From the NCBI GenBank assembly GCA_009783635.1, contig WRDC01000068.1:1-7916 (forward strand): a stretch of 7,916 nucleotides of DNA, written 5' to 3'. This stretch comes from Methanimicrococcus sp. (GTDB taxonomy: Archaea; Halobacteriota; Methanosarcinia; Methanosarcinales; Methanosarcinaceae). The position numbers were made by a program, and so were the translations under genes. The notes under the pieces are model-generated. The model was not told the DNA's origin. It saw nothing but the letters and a program-made list of their open reading frames with translations, and did no database searches. Shown piece after piece: positions 1 through 6,393 of the stretch (position 1 is the stretch's first letter; every line of letters starts with the position of its first letter).

Positions 1-553
1 CATCATTTCCGCTCTCCCGTCTCGGCAGCTTGGACAGATCCACATGGCAATAACCGTTCGGATTCCTCTCTAAAAAGTCTTGATGAAAATCTTCAGCGGG
101 GTAAAAACAGGTTAACGGCAAAACCTCTGTTACAATGGGTTTTTCATATTTTTTCTGTTCTTCCGCGACAGCCTGCAATATGACAGCCTCATCCTCCGAA
201 CCGACATAGTAGATTCCTGTGCGGTATTGCGTTCCCATATCGCCGCCCTGGCGGTTTTTGGATGTGGGGTCGATTGTTTTGAAGTATTCGGCAAGCAGCT
301 TTCTAAGCGGCAACATTTCGGCGTCATATTTGACGTCAACCGCTTCCGTATGATCCGTTTCGCCGCTGCAAACAGAATAATAATCAGGATTTACAGTATG
401 GCCGTTCGCATACCCGCATTTCGTATGCGCGACGCCCGGGAGCCTTCTGATATAGGCCTGTGTTCCCCAAAAGCAACCCCCCGCCAAAACAATACGAGAG
501 AGTTTGCTTTCATCAAACGTTATCCTTTTATTCGGATTATCAGGCAGCTTCAT
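1..553 (-). CDS. msrA: Peptide methionine-S-sulfoxide reductase MsrA (partial, probably first half of an MsrAB fusion)
   Basis: MsrA reduces methionine-S-sulfoxide in oxidised proteins with thioredoxin-type reductant in the cytoplasm or envelope. The frame was read by hand on the minus strand from the ATG at 553 and stays open for 184 codons to the window edge. The catalytic motif GGCFWG lies at residues 25-30, with the nucleophile Cys27. The family's acidic residue is Glu70 in ETDHTEAV, and QGGDMGTQYRTGIYY (102-116) is the conserved substrate-pocket block. NPNGYCHVDL (164-173) supplies a likely resolving Cys169. This ending resembles the MsrA-MsrB junction of PilB/MsrAB fusions, so an MsrB domain may follow outside the window; that is inference. 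An in-frame TAA lies five codons upstream, so the start is at 553 (or a TTG one codon earlier). The gene is divergent from the glycosyltransferase and its leader carries the 9-bp repeat array. Confidence 0.95.
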   Translation of the reverse strand, partial: MKLPDNPNKRITFDESKLSRIVLAGGCFWGTQAYIRRLPGVAHTKCGYANGHTVNPDYYSVCSGETDHTEAVDVKYDAEMLPLRKLLAEYFKTIDPTSKNRQGGDMGTQYRTGIYYVGSEDEAVILQAVAEEQKKYEKPIVTEVLPLTCFYPAEDFHQDFLERNPNGYCHVDLSKLPRRESGND

Positions 554-558
554 CAAAT

Positions 559-565
559 CACCTTT
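559..565 (-). promoter_or_regulatory. Ribosome binding site of msrA
   Basis: On the minus strand AAAGGTG lies five bases before the ATG at 553, a good Shine-Dalgarno match that supports this start. A short reading frame (start ATG at 594, 13 codons) ends in a TGA whose last base is the first base of the msrA ATG (TGATG). Confidence 0.6.
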
Positions 566-580
566 TTATCATCCTTTTTT

Positions 581-661
581 ATCACAATTATCATAATTAT
601 CACAATTCATAATTATCACAATTATCATAATTATCACAATATCATAATTATCACAATTATC
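581..661. repeat. 9-bp minisatellite (ATCACAATT / ATCATAATT alternating)
   Basis: Nine units alternate between ATCACAATT and ATCATAATT, giving an 18-bp higher-order period. The fourth unit lacks its first two bases (608-614) and the seventh lacks its last base (633-640). The junctions give a perfect 6-1-6 inverted repeat, AATTATCATAATT, at 586-598 and 620-632. The array ends about 30 bp upstream of the msrA start, so on the minus strand it lies in the msrA leader or promoter. Confidence 0.95.
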
Positions 662-710
662 ATCACACAGTGCGCAACGATTGGCAAGTTCTGTGACAAT
701 TTCCACACCT

Positions 711-790
711 CATCAGACCTCATCAGACCTCATCAGACCTCATCAGACCTCATCAGACCTCATCAGACCTCATCAGACCTCATCAGACCC
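711..790. repeat. 10-bp minisatellite (CATCAGACCT x 8)
   Basis: Eight head-to-tail copies of CATCAGACCT occur. Seven are identical and the last ends in C instead of T; a partial unit (ACCT) precedes the first. The near-perfect identity points to recent expansion. The period is close to one turn of B-DNA. It is non-coding as far as can be seen. On the minus strand each unit contains AGG and a TGATG stop/start overlap. Confidence 0.97.
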
Positions 791-973
791 CATATATCGA
801 ATGTTTCAGAAAGCCAATAAAACCTTTCATAAACATTGCTTTTCCTGTATATTACACTCTTACACTCAATATTTAGGTATAGTTGCAGGCATGAGAATTT
901 ATATCAAAAAATCCTAAAAATATAAAAAAAATATCTCTATTTTTGTCATGCTCTCTTCGAAAATCTTTAAAAA

Positions 974-977
974 AGGA
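974..977 (+). promoter_or_regulatory. Ribosome binding site of the glycosyltransferase; decides the start
   Basis: AGGA within an A-rich stretch sits six bases before the ATG at 984. The in-frame ATG at 948 has no such site, and the 12 residues it would add are unlike a GT4 N-terminus. The start at 984 is therefore preferred. Confidence 0.7.
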
Positions 978-983
978 AAAAAT

Positions 984-2171
984 ATGAGCGATAAAAAACT
1001 TCGCGTTGCGTTAATAAATGACAGCTGGTATCCCATGATTGACGGGGTGGTGACGACCGTTGACGGTTATGCCAAAAACATGGGCGAATATGCCGACGTG
1101 ACGGTGATTGCTCCGAATTCTAAAAAGGGATACGTTGACCAAACAGACTATCCTCTCCTTAAAAGTAAGGCCGTAAAAATGCCTTTTTTGGATTATCATT
1201 GTGCAATTCCTCTGTTTGACCGCAAGTTTATGAAGTTGCTGAAAGAGAAAGAGTTTGATATTATTCACATACATGCGCCGTTTCCGATGGGGGTGTTGGG
1301 TGTGCGTGAGGCGAAACGGCGGGGAATTCCTGTTGTTGCGACGATGCATGCTCAATTTAAATATGATTTTAAGCGGGCGACCAAGTCGGACTTTATCGCG
1401 GGCCGGATGACCGCCGTCTTGCTTCGACTCTATAATAAATGCGATGAGGTTTGGGCGGTGAACGAGGGGACTCAAGATCTTTTAAAAGACTACGGGTTTT
1501 TGAAACCCTCATATGTTATGCGCGCGGGAACGGAGATGCTTCCGCAGGATAAGGCGGCGGCGCGCAAAGAAGTTTATGAAATGTTTCACATTGACGAATC
1601 TTTGCCGATGTTCTTGTCTGTCGGAAGAATTACACTTTTTAAAAATATTCTGTTTACAGTCGACAGCCTGAAGGTTTTGAAAGAGAAAGGAATACCTTTC
1701 AAGATGATTTTTGTGGGCGGCGGCGTAGATACGGATAAGCTGAAAGCCCGCATCAAAAAACAGGGACTGGAAGAAGATGTCATTCTTACGGGTAAAATTC
1801 CGGACAATGTTTTGCTCTCTCAAATTTACGCAGCGGCGACACTCACTCTGTTTCCGTCACACTACGATACGGACGGGCTGATAAAATATGAAAGCGCATC
1901 ACAAGGAACTCCGACTGTGCTGGTTGAAGGGACATTAGCGGCGACAGGGCTGGAAGATAAGCGTACGGGATATATCGGACAAAACAGCGTTGAAGGGTTT
2001 GCCGACAAAATTATTGAAATTTTAAATGATCAGGAGACCTACAAACAAGTCTGCGAAAATGTGCGGGATGAACTTTACAGAACTTGGCCGCAGCGGGTGC
2101 AAGAAGCTTATGAACGTTATCTCTATGTGATTGAGCAATACAAAGAGAAAAATGAAAAAAAAGTTAAATGA
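984..2171 (+). CDS. GT4-type glycosyltransferase (GT-B fold)
   Basis: 395 residues from the ATG at 984. It is a retaining, nucleotide-sugar-dependent glycosyltransferase of the family that includes diacylglycerol glucosyltransferases and cell-surface mannosyl- or glucosyltransferases; donor and acceptor cannot be read from the sequence. The N-terminal Rossmann domain opens with RVALINDSWYPMIDGVV (7-23), the glycine-containing acceptor-side loop of GT4 enzymes. IIHIHAPFPMG (93-103) and VVATMHAQF (117-125) are also typical. The donor-binding domain begins near LSVGRITLFKN (211-221), where Arg215 and Lys220 would contact the donor phosphates. The E-x7-E motif appears as D295-x7-E303 (DTDGLIKYE), a conservative change in the first acidic residue. 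No signal peptide or clear transmembrane segment is seen, so it is probably cytosolic or peripheral at the membrane. The last codons (EKKVK, stop) belong to the tandem array that follows. Confidence 0.9.
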   Translation: MSDKKLRVALINDSWYPMIDGVVTTVDGYAKNMGEYADVTVIAPNSKKGYVDQTDYPLLKSKAVKMPFLDYHCAIPLFDRKFMKLLKEKEFDIIHIHAPFPMGVLGVREAKRRGIPVVATMHAQFKYDFKRATKSDFIAGRMTAVLLRLYNKCDEVWAVNEGTQDLLKDYGFLKPSYVMRAGTEMLPQDKAAARKEVYEMFHIDESLPMFLSVGRITLFKNILFTVDSLKVLKEKGIPFKMIFVGGGVDTDKLKARIKKQGLEEDVILTGKIPDNVLLSQIYAAATLTLFPSHYDTDGLIKYESASQGTPTVLVEGTLAATGLEDKRTGYIGQNSVEGFADKIIEILNDQETYKQVCENVRDELYRTWPQRVQEAYERYLYVIEQYKEKNEKKVK

Positions 2172-2222
2172 AAAAAATTAAATGAAAAAAGTTAAATAAA
2201 AAAGTTAAATGAAAAAAGTTAA
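2152..2222 (+). repeat. ~14-bp tandem array formed from the 3' end of the glycosyltransferase gene
   Basis: Five units of the type ATGAAAAAAGTTAA: 2152-2167 (16 bp, inside the gene), 2168-2181, 2182-2195, 2196-2208 (13 bp, G lost) and 2209-2222. The first unit contains the end of the coding sequence, so the array has grown out of the gene's last codons. The TGA at 2169-2171 overlaps an ATG at 2168. That ATG opens a five-codon frame (MKKIK), whose TGA overlaps the next ATG at 2182 (MKKVK, TAA). It fills the 63-base gap to the convergent acyl-CoA synthetase, and no hairpin terminator is seen there. Confidence 0.9.
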
Positions 2223-2234
2223 AAAAAAGACGAA

Positions 2235-3953
2235 TTATTCGGCATTCGCCACGCCCGCTCCTTCTAATGTGCGATAGTCAATTTTACCGATTAATGTTTT
2301 AGGCAGCTGTTGCTTGAATTCATATTCGGAGGGCAGAGCATATTGAGAGATGTTCTTTTTACACAGCTGTTTAATGCTTTCTAATACATCGCTTTCTTTA
2401 ACGCCTTTTTTCAAAACAATAACAGCTTTTACTCTTTGTTGTTTATACGGGTCATCCACTCCGACGACAACGGAAGACTCAATATCCGGATGGCTGTTTA
2501 AAATCTCTTCAATCGCGCCGGGATAGACATTATAACCATTGGTAATAATTATTCGTTTCACTCTTGAAGTAAAATATATATAGCCGTCTGTATCCATTTT
2601 GCCGAGGTCCCCGGTATGAAGCCAAATTTTTCCGTCGCTATGTCTTTGAAGCGTCTTTTTTGTTTCACTTTCACCATTCAAATATCCTATCATGACTGTC
2701 GGGCCACTGATACAGATTTCTCCCTCTTCTCCGAAAGCAACTTCATCTTTCGTTTTAACATCACAGATTTTCATTTCCATCCCGGGAAAAGGAATGCCGA
2801 TGCTCCCCTCTTTGTGATTCGTAATCGGGGTGACAGCACAGGAAGAGACACATTCGGTTAACCCGTATCCCTCTCGAATGACAGCCTTAGAATTATGATC
2901 TGATAAAAACCGGTCGACTTTTCTTTTCAAATCGGGAGCCAGCGTATCTCCCCCGGAGACAACAGTCGTTATAAAAGATAAATCAACATTTTCCAAGCCG
3001 CCGCACTTAATAAAAGCTTCATAAAGAGTCGGAACGCCGACAATGACAGTCGGTTTTCTTGTTTTTATCATATTTTCAAATGTTTTCAGACTAAACTGCG
3101 GCATCAAATAGATTTTAACGCCAATCGATAGGGCATAATGCGTACAAACGCCCAGACCAAAGCCGTGAAAAAGAGGTAAAATTCCTAAAATAGAGTCTTG
3201 CGCGGTAACGTGAAACATTTCTTTAATCTGCGGCAGCAAGGCATTAAAGTTAAGATGACTCAATAATATGCCTTTCGGTTTACCGGTTGTTCCTCCGCTG
3301 AACAAGACAACGGCCTCATCGGATCCGGCTGTTTTCGCAATATAATCTTTATTGTCATTCCGGCCCCTTTTAAGAAATGACTCCCATGAAATTGTTTCCT
3401 TTCCGATGATTTCGGCAATTTTATTTTTTTTATGACCTTTAAACGCCCAATATAAAACGGATGTCGCGGTTGGCATAGAAACCGCAACAGAAGCCGTAAT
3501 AATCTCTCGAAGTTTCGTCTTTTCTTTTATTTTTTGAAACTTTTTATAACAAAAATCAACGATAAAGGCAATTTCAGCTTCGGTCTCATTTAAATACGTT
3601 TCAATTTCACCCTCAGCTGACAGAGGATGAACCATACAAGCGACAGCGCCGATCGCATTGACGGCATAAAACATAATCACAGCTTCCGGCGTATTCGGCA
3701 TACAAATAATAACGCGTTCCCCGGCGGACACATTCACCGATTTAAGGGCTTTTGCGCAAACTTTAATTTGATTCAATAATTCCTCATAAGAAAGTTCTTT
3801 GCCGAAATATTCCAAAGCAATATTATTCTTAAATTGGTTGGCGCTCTTTTCTAATATTTCATAGAGTGACTTATCGGAATACTCCAAATCATTCGAAATA
3901 CCGTCTATTTTATACTGATTTAACCATGGAGAATTTTCATTATTTGTTTTCAT
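2235..3953 (-). CDS. AMP-forming acyl-CoA synthetase / ligase (ANL superfamily)
   Basis: 572 residues, full length for the family. It would activate a carboxylic acid, probably a fatty acid, as acyl-AMP and transfer it to CoA. The phosphate-binding loop is FSGGTTGKPKG (218-228). YGLTE (363-367) is the adenine/acyl-AMP motif. TGDL (447-450) holds the ribose-binding Asp449. SRVKRIIITNGYNVYP (463-478) contains the hinge region and the family motif. PKTLIGKID (551-559) supplies the C-terminal adenylation lysine Lys557. ILPLFHGFGLGV (258-269) is typical of long-chain ligases. No membrane segment is predicted by eye, so it is probably cytosolic. The start overlaps the 3' end of the upstream E2-like gene by 14 bp and no strong Shine-Dalgarno is seen, so translation is likely coupled. 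The acyl substrate is not known. It converges on the glycosyltransferase. Confidence 0.93.
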   Translation of the reverse strand: MKTNNENSPWLNQYKIDGISNDLEYSDKSLYEILEKSANQFKNNIALEYFGKELSYEELLNQIKVCAKALKSVNVSAGERVIICMPNTPEAVIMFYAVNAIGAVACMVHPLSAEGEIETYLNETEAEIAFIVDFCYKKFQKIKEKTKLREIITASVAVSMPTATSVLYWAFKGHKKNKIAEIIGKETISWESFLKRGRNDNKDYIAKTAGSDEAVVLFSGGTTGKPKGILLSHLNFNALLPQIKEMFHVTAQDSILGILPLFHGFGLGVCTHYALSIGVKIYLMPQFSLKTFENMIKTRKPTVIVGVPTLYEAFIKCGGLENVDLSFITTVVSGGDTLAPDLKRKVDRFLSDHNSKAVIREGYGLTECVSSCAVTPITNHKEGSIGIPFPGMEMKICDVKTKDEVAFGEEGEICISGPTVMIGYLNGESETKKTLQRHSDGKIWLHTGDLGKMDTDGYIYFTSRVKRIIITNGYNVYPGAIEEILNSHPDIESSVVVGVDDPYKQQRVKAVIVLKKGVKESDVLESIKQLCKKNISQYALPSEYEFKQQLPKTLIGKIDYRTLEGAGVANAE

Positions 3954-4812
3954 AATTAATTTTCTCTTTCATGGGGCTTTCTAAGATTTGGGGATTGTTA
4001 AAAATATGTTTTGCCGAAAGAATTGATTTTGCGAAGTAAAAGCCGTCCGCAATTCGATCATCACATGTCACTCCGATTTCAACCATATCTTTTATTTCGA
4101 TTTGCCCGTCCTCATTCACAACGGCTTCCTTTTTGATCGGGCCAAAAGTGATTAATAAAGAACTCGTGCCATATTGAACTAAATGATGATAAATGGCGCC
4201 GCATTGAATACTGCCTAAATTCGATATAATCGCTGAGGAATGATAAATATCATCGCTCACAACGGCAGTAGGTATTAAATTATAGTTATCCAGTACCTGT
4301 AAAAGCCAAATGACAAAGTTTACTAAAAATTGAGGCATTTTTTCCAAAAGATTAACGACGCCGTCTGTCTTGTTTTCCATACTCGATCGGACACTTTTGA
4401 CTTTGGCCAGGACTTTTTCTTTTATTGTATCAATATTATCATCGGGATCAATCGTAACGATTGAAAGCGTTTCTTTAGAATCATCTTCAAATGATACTTT
4501 CGCGACAAAGCCAAGGGTGACATCTCCGTGATCGTAAAACTTGCGGTTGAGGACAAATCTGTTTAACAAAGGTCTTTCATAAAACAATTTGCCCATACAG
4601 GCACAAAAAGCATGGAAATAGGTAAATTCGGGATCGGTTTCTTTCTTTTCTGTGACATACCGAACGAGATTCGTCACATCCATCTTTTCATTTATATAAA
4701 CGTCGGCATCACATCTGTGAGGACTGAGGGCAGCTAATACCTTATGTGTCCCGTCCACATTTCTTACCCTTACTCTTCGATCTCCGATTCTTTTCATCTT
4801 TTCACTTCCCAT
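3940..4812 (-). CDS. Lipoyl-less 2-oxoacid dehydrogenase E2-like (CAT-fold) acyltransferase-like protein
   Basis: 290 residues resembling only the catalytic domain of 2-oxoacid dehydrogenase E2 subunits and chloramphenicol acetyltransferase; no lipoyl or E1/E3-binding domain precedes it. YINEKMDVTNL (39-49), TYFHAFCACMGKLFYERPLLNRFV (64-87) and SNLGSIQCGAIYHHL (197-211) match the E2/CAT core. The usual active-site motif DHRxxDG reads DDRIADG (251-257): Asp252 replaces the catalytic histidine, while Asp256-Gly257 are kept. From memory, short stand-alone E2-like proteins in anaerobes often carry an acidic residue here, so this may be a subfamily trait. Without the histidine, classical CoA acyl transfer is doubtful. 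A second start at 4797 (Met6) has the better purine-rich site (GGGAAG) and may be the real one. The 14-bp overlap with the acyl-CoA synthetase suggests joint action on acyl groups; the function is unproven. Confidence 0.85.
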   Translation of the reverse strand: MGSEKMKRIGDRRVRVRNVDGTHKVLAALSPHRCDADVYINEKMDVTNLVRYVTEKKETDPEFTYFHAFCACMGKLFYERPLLNRFVLNRKFYDHGDVTLGFVAKVSFEDDSKETLSIVTIDPDDNIDTIKEKVLAKVKSVRSSMENKTDGVVNLLEKMPQFLVNFVIWLLQVLDNYNLIPTAVVSDDIYHSSAIISNLGSIQCGAIYHHLVQYGTSSLLITFGPIKKEAVVNEDGQIEIKDMVEIGVTCDDRIADGFYFAKSILSAKHIFNNPQILESPMKEKINYENK

Positions 4813-5004
4813 CTAAATCTTTAGACGACAATTCAATTCACCGAAATCAATTCTCTCATTCATTGTTTCATTGTTATACCCAAGTTCCCCGTTCACTCAT
4901 AACGAGGAGGATGGCAGGATATCAAATCAAGTGTCATGATGAGTATAAAGGTTTTTTATATAAATCTTCCTTCCTATGATTATTACCGGCAAGATGAAGC
5001 TATA
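4813..5004. other. Intergenic leader between the 29-bp array and the E2-like gene
   Basis: With the adjoining array, this makes 369 bases between sufS and the E2-like gene, long enough for the E2-like/ligase pair to have its own promoter. On the minus strand TATAAC (4873-4878), about 60 bases before the start, is a possible -10, but the sequence 17-18 bases upstream is a poor -35. No hairpin-plus-T-run terminator and no RNA gene were recognised. A 22-codon plus-strand frame at 4911 has AGGAGG directly abutting its ATG and is not called. Confidence 0.4.
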
Positions 5005-5190
5005 CCCTCACTTTTGTCTCTTAACTTTGAATATCCTCACTTTTGCCTCTTAACTTTGAATACCCTCAATTTTGCCTCTTAACTTTGAATATCCTCAATT
5101 TTGCCTCTTAACTTTGAATACCCTTAATTTTGCCTCTTAACTTTGAATACCCTCAATTTTGCCTCTTAACTTTGAATATCCTCAATTTTG
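5005..5190. repeat. 29-bp tandem array anchored at the sufS stop codon
   Basis: Six full contiguous 29-bp units lie at 5005-5178, of the form CCCTCAATTTTGCCTCTTAA plus CTTTGAATA, followed by a 12-base partial unit (5179-5190) that is the end of sufS itself. Units differ at only a few positions: C/T at the first base, CAATTTT versus CACTTTT in the first two units, CTTAATT in the fifth, and GTCTC in the first. There are no spacers, so this is not CRISPR. Read on the minus strand in the direction of sufS, every unit carries a stop codon (TGA, once TAA). Six of the seven NTGA-type junctions also carry TTG or GTG overlapping that stop, and repeat-derived junctions have AGAGG (AGAGA from the first unit) a few bases upstream. 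Confidence 0.97.
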
Positions 5191-6354
5191 AATTGCTTCA
5201 ACGGCCTCAATGAATATTTCCGCTTCTTCGGTTGTATTGTAAAGCGCAAAAGACGCTCTGGAAGAGCCGTTGATTCCGAGCTTTTTCTGTCCGGGAATGG
5301 CGCAATGGTATCCGCTTCGGACACAAATTTTCTTATATTTGTCCAAGCGGATGGCGACCTGATGCGGTTCCAGCCCGGCAACCGAGAAAGAAACAAGGCC
5401 GGTACGCTTTTCCGGGCCGTAAACTTCCACGCCGCCCATTTCTTTCAGCCTTTTTGCAACCATCCTCGCCAGTCCGGTTTCATGAGCTTCGATATCGGAG
5501 ACACCTATTTTTTGAAGATACGAAACCGCGGCGCCAAGACCGATGACGCCCGGAATGTTGGGCGTGCCCGCTTCAAATTTTTCGGGCGAGCCTTTGGTGA
5601 CAAAACCGCAGGCATCCGCATCCGCCGTTGTCCCGCCGCCCAAATAAGACGGCTCAACCGTATCGGGGTCTTTTATGTATAAAATACCGGTTCCCTGCGG
5701 ACCGAGCAAGCCTTTGTGGCCGGCGGCGGCAAAGTAATCGCAGTCCAGTTCTTTTAAGTCAACAGGCATATGGCCGGCGGACTGGGCGCCGTCGATTAAA
5801 ACCTTGACATCGTTTTTTTTCGCGATTCGAATAATTTTTTGAACGTCCTGAACAGACCCGAAGACGTTGGAAACGTGACCGACAGCAATCAGCTTTGTTT
5901 TTTCCGTAATCATTTGTTCTATCTGATCCGGGTCTGTAAAACCTTCCCGGCTGATATCGGCAACGGAGACATCGACACCGATATCTTTTTGACGAAGCCA
6001 CGGCACAAAATTCGAATGATGCTCAACCAGCGTCGTTATGACATGATCGCCTTTTTCAAATCCGAAGCCGTTGGCGATAACGTTGATACTTTCCGTCGTA
6101 TTTCGCGTCATAATCATTTTTTCGGGCGGCGCATTTAAAAAACCGGCCACCGTTTCGCGGGCGTCTTCAAAAGCGTTTGTCGCTTCGATTGATAAACGAT
6201 GGGCGCCCCGGCCGTAGTTGGCGGCGTAATTGTAAAAAAAATCGTTCATCGCGTCAATTGCCGGCTTTGGCGTCTGCGTGGTGGCGCCGTTGTCCAAATA
6301 AATGACTTTTTCAAGCACGGGAAAATCTTTTCGAATCTCATACACATCATACAT
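5182..6354 (-). CDS. sufS: Group II cysteine desulfurase SufS
   Basis: 390 residues, full length for SufS/CsdA. The PLP enzyme removes sulfur from L-cysteine as a Cys-bound persulfide, giving alanine, and passes it on to Fe-S cluster assembly in the cytoplasm. YLDNGATTQTPK (19-30) is the N-terminal motif. The PLP-stacking histidine lies in EHHSNFVPW (111-119). The cofactor-binding aspartate is Asp188 in IDGAQS, and the Schiff-base lysine is Lys214 in AAAGHKGLLGPQGTG. The catalytic cysteine is Cys351 in RSGYHCAIP, the short-loop arrangement of group II enzymes that normally need a SufE or SufU partner. No other suf gene is in the window. No Shine-Dalgarno is seen before the ATG at 6354, but the N-terminus fits the family. 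The CDIN1-like gene ends 39 bases upstream. The stop TGA is the first stop of the 29-bp array. Confidence 0.95.
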   Translation of the reverse strand: MYDVYEIRKDFPVLEKVIYLDNGATTQTPKPAIDAMNDFFYNYAANYGRGAHRLSIEATNAFEDARETVAGFLNAPPEKMIMTRNTTESINVIANGFGFEKGDHVITTLVEHHSNFVPWLRQKDIGVDVSVADISREGFTDPDQIEQMITEKTKLIAVGHVSNVFGSVQDVQKIIRIAKKNDVKVLIDGAQSAGHMPVDLKELDCDYFAAAGHKGLLGPQGTGILYIKDPDTVEPSYLGGGTTADADACGFVTKGSPEKFEAGTPNIPGVIGLGAAVSYLQKIGVSDIEAHETGLARMVAKRLKEMGGVEVYGPEKRTGLVSFSVAGLEPHQVAIRLDKYKKICVRSGYHCAIPGQKKLGINGSSRASFALYNTTEEAEIFIEAVEAIQN

Positions 6355-6393
6355 AACAACGGATAAGACTTGAAAATTAAAAAAGATGCGGTC

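Larger units (their letters stand above)
554..983. other. Divergent intergenic region between msrA and the glycosyltransferase
   Basis: This 430-base stretch has no convincing gene. It holds two tandem arrays: a 9-bp AT-rich one at 581-661 and a 10-bp one at 711-790. Between and beyond them (662-710 and 791-983) the sequence is AT-rich and must carry the promoters of two divergent genes. TATAGT at 878-883 and TTGCAG at 883-888 are promoter-like, but neither has a partner at the right spacing, so no promoter is called. Plus-strand open frames across the arrays are low-complexity translations of the repeats and are not believed to be genes. Confidence 0.7.

Noticed and set aside
581..661. Fur or PerR operator array upstream of msrA
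   Set aside because: GATAAT hexamers recall Fur boxes, but they are direct repeats every 9 bp. The palindrome AATTAT-n-ATAATT does not match the Fur or PerR consensus arrangement, so only an anonymous array is reported.
227..917. Plus-strand open frames at 227-820 and 681-917 spanning the minisatellites
   Set aside because: The first starts inside msrA on the opposite strand, and both are translations of low-complexity repeats in different frames. Neither has a ribosome site or a recognisable domain.
948..983. Upstream start at 948 for the glycosyltransferase
   Set aside because: It has no Shine-Dalgarno and adds 12 residues unlike the family, whereas the ATG at 984 has AGGA at good spacing.
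1011..1823. Minus-strand open frames inside the glycosyltransferase gene
   Set aside because: They are antisense shadows of a well-supported coding sequence.
2172..2234. Bidirectional terminator between the convergent genes
   Set aside because: The gap is made of A-rich repeat units with no GC stem; no intrinsic terminator can be supported.
4911..4979. 22-codon plus-strand ORF after AGGAGG
   Set aside because: AGGAGG directly abuts the ATG with no spacing, the frame is short, and it faces the minus-strand operon with no other support.
5005..5190. CRISPR array with 29-bp repeats
   Set aside because: The 29-bp units are contiguous with no spacers and no cas genes nearby, so it is a simple tandem array.
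5188..6138. Plus-strand open frames at 5188-5682 and 5839-6138
   Set aside because: They lie wholly within sufS on the other strand and have no recognisable protein features; shadow frames.
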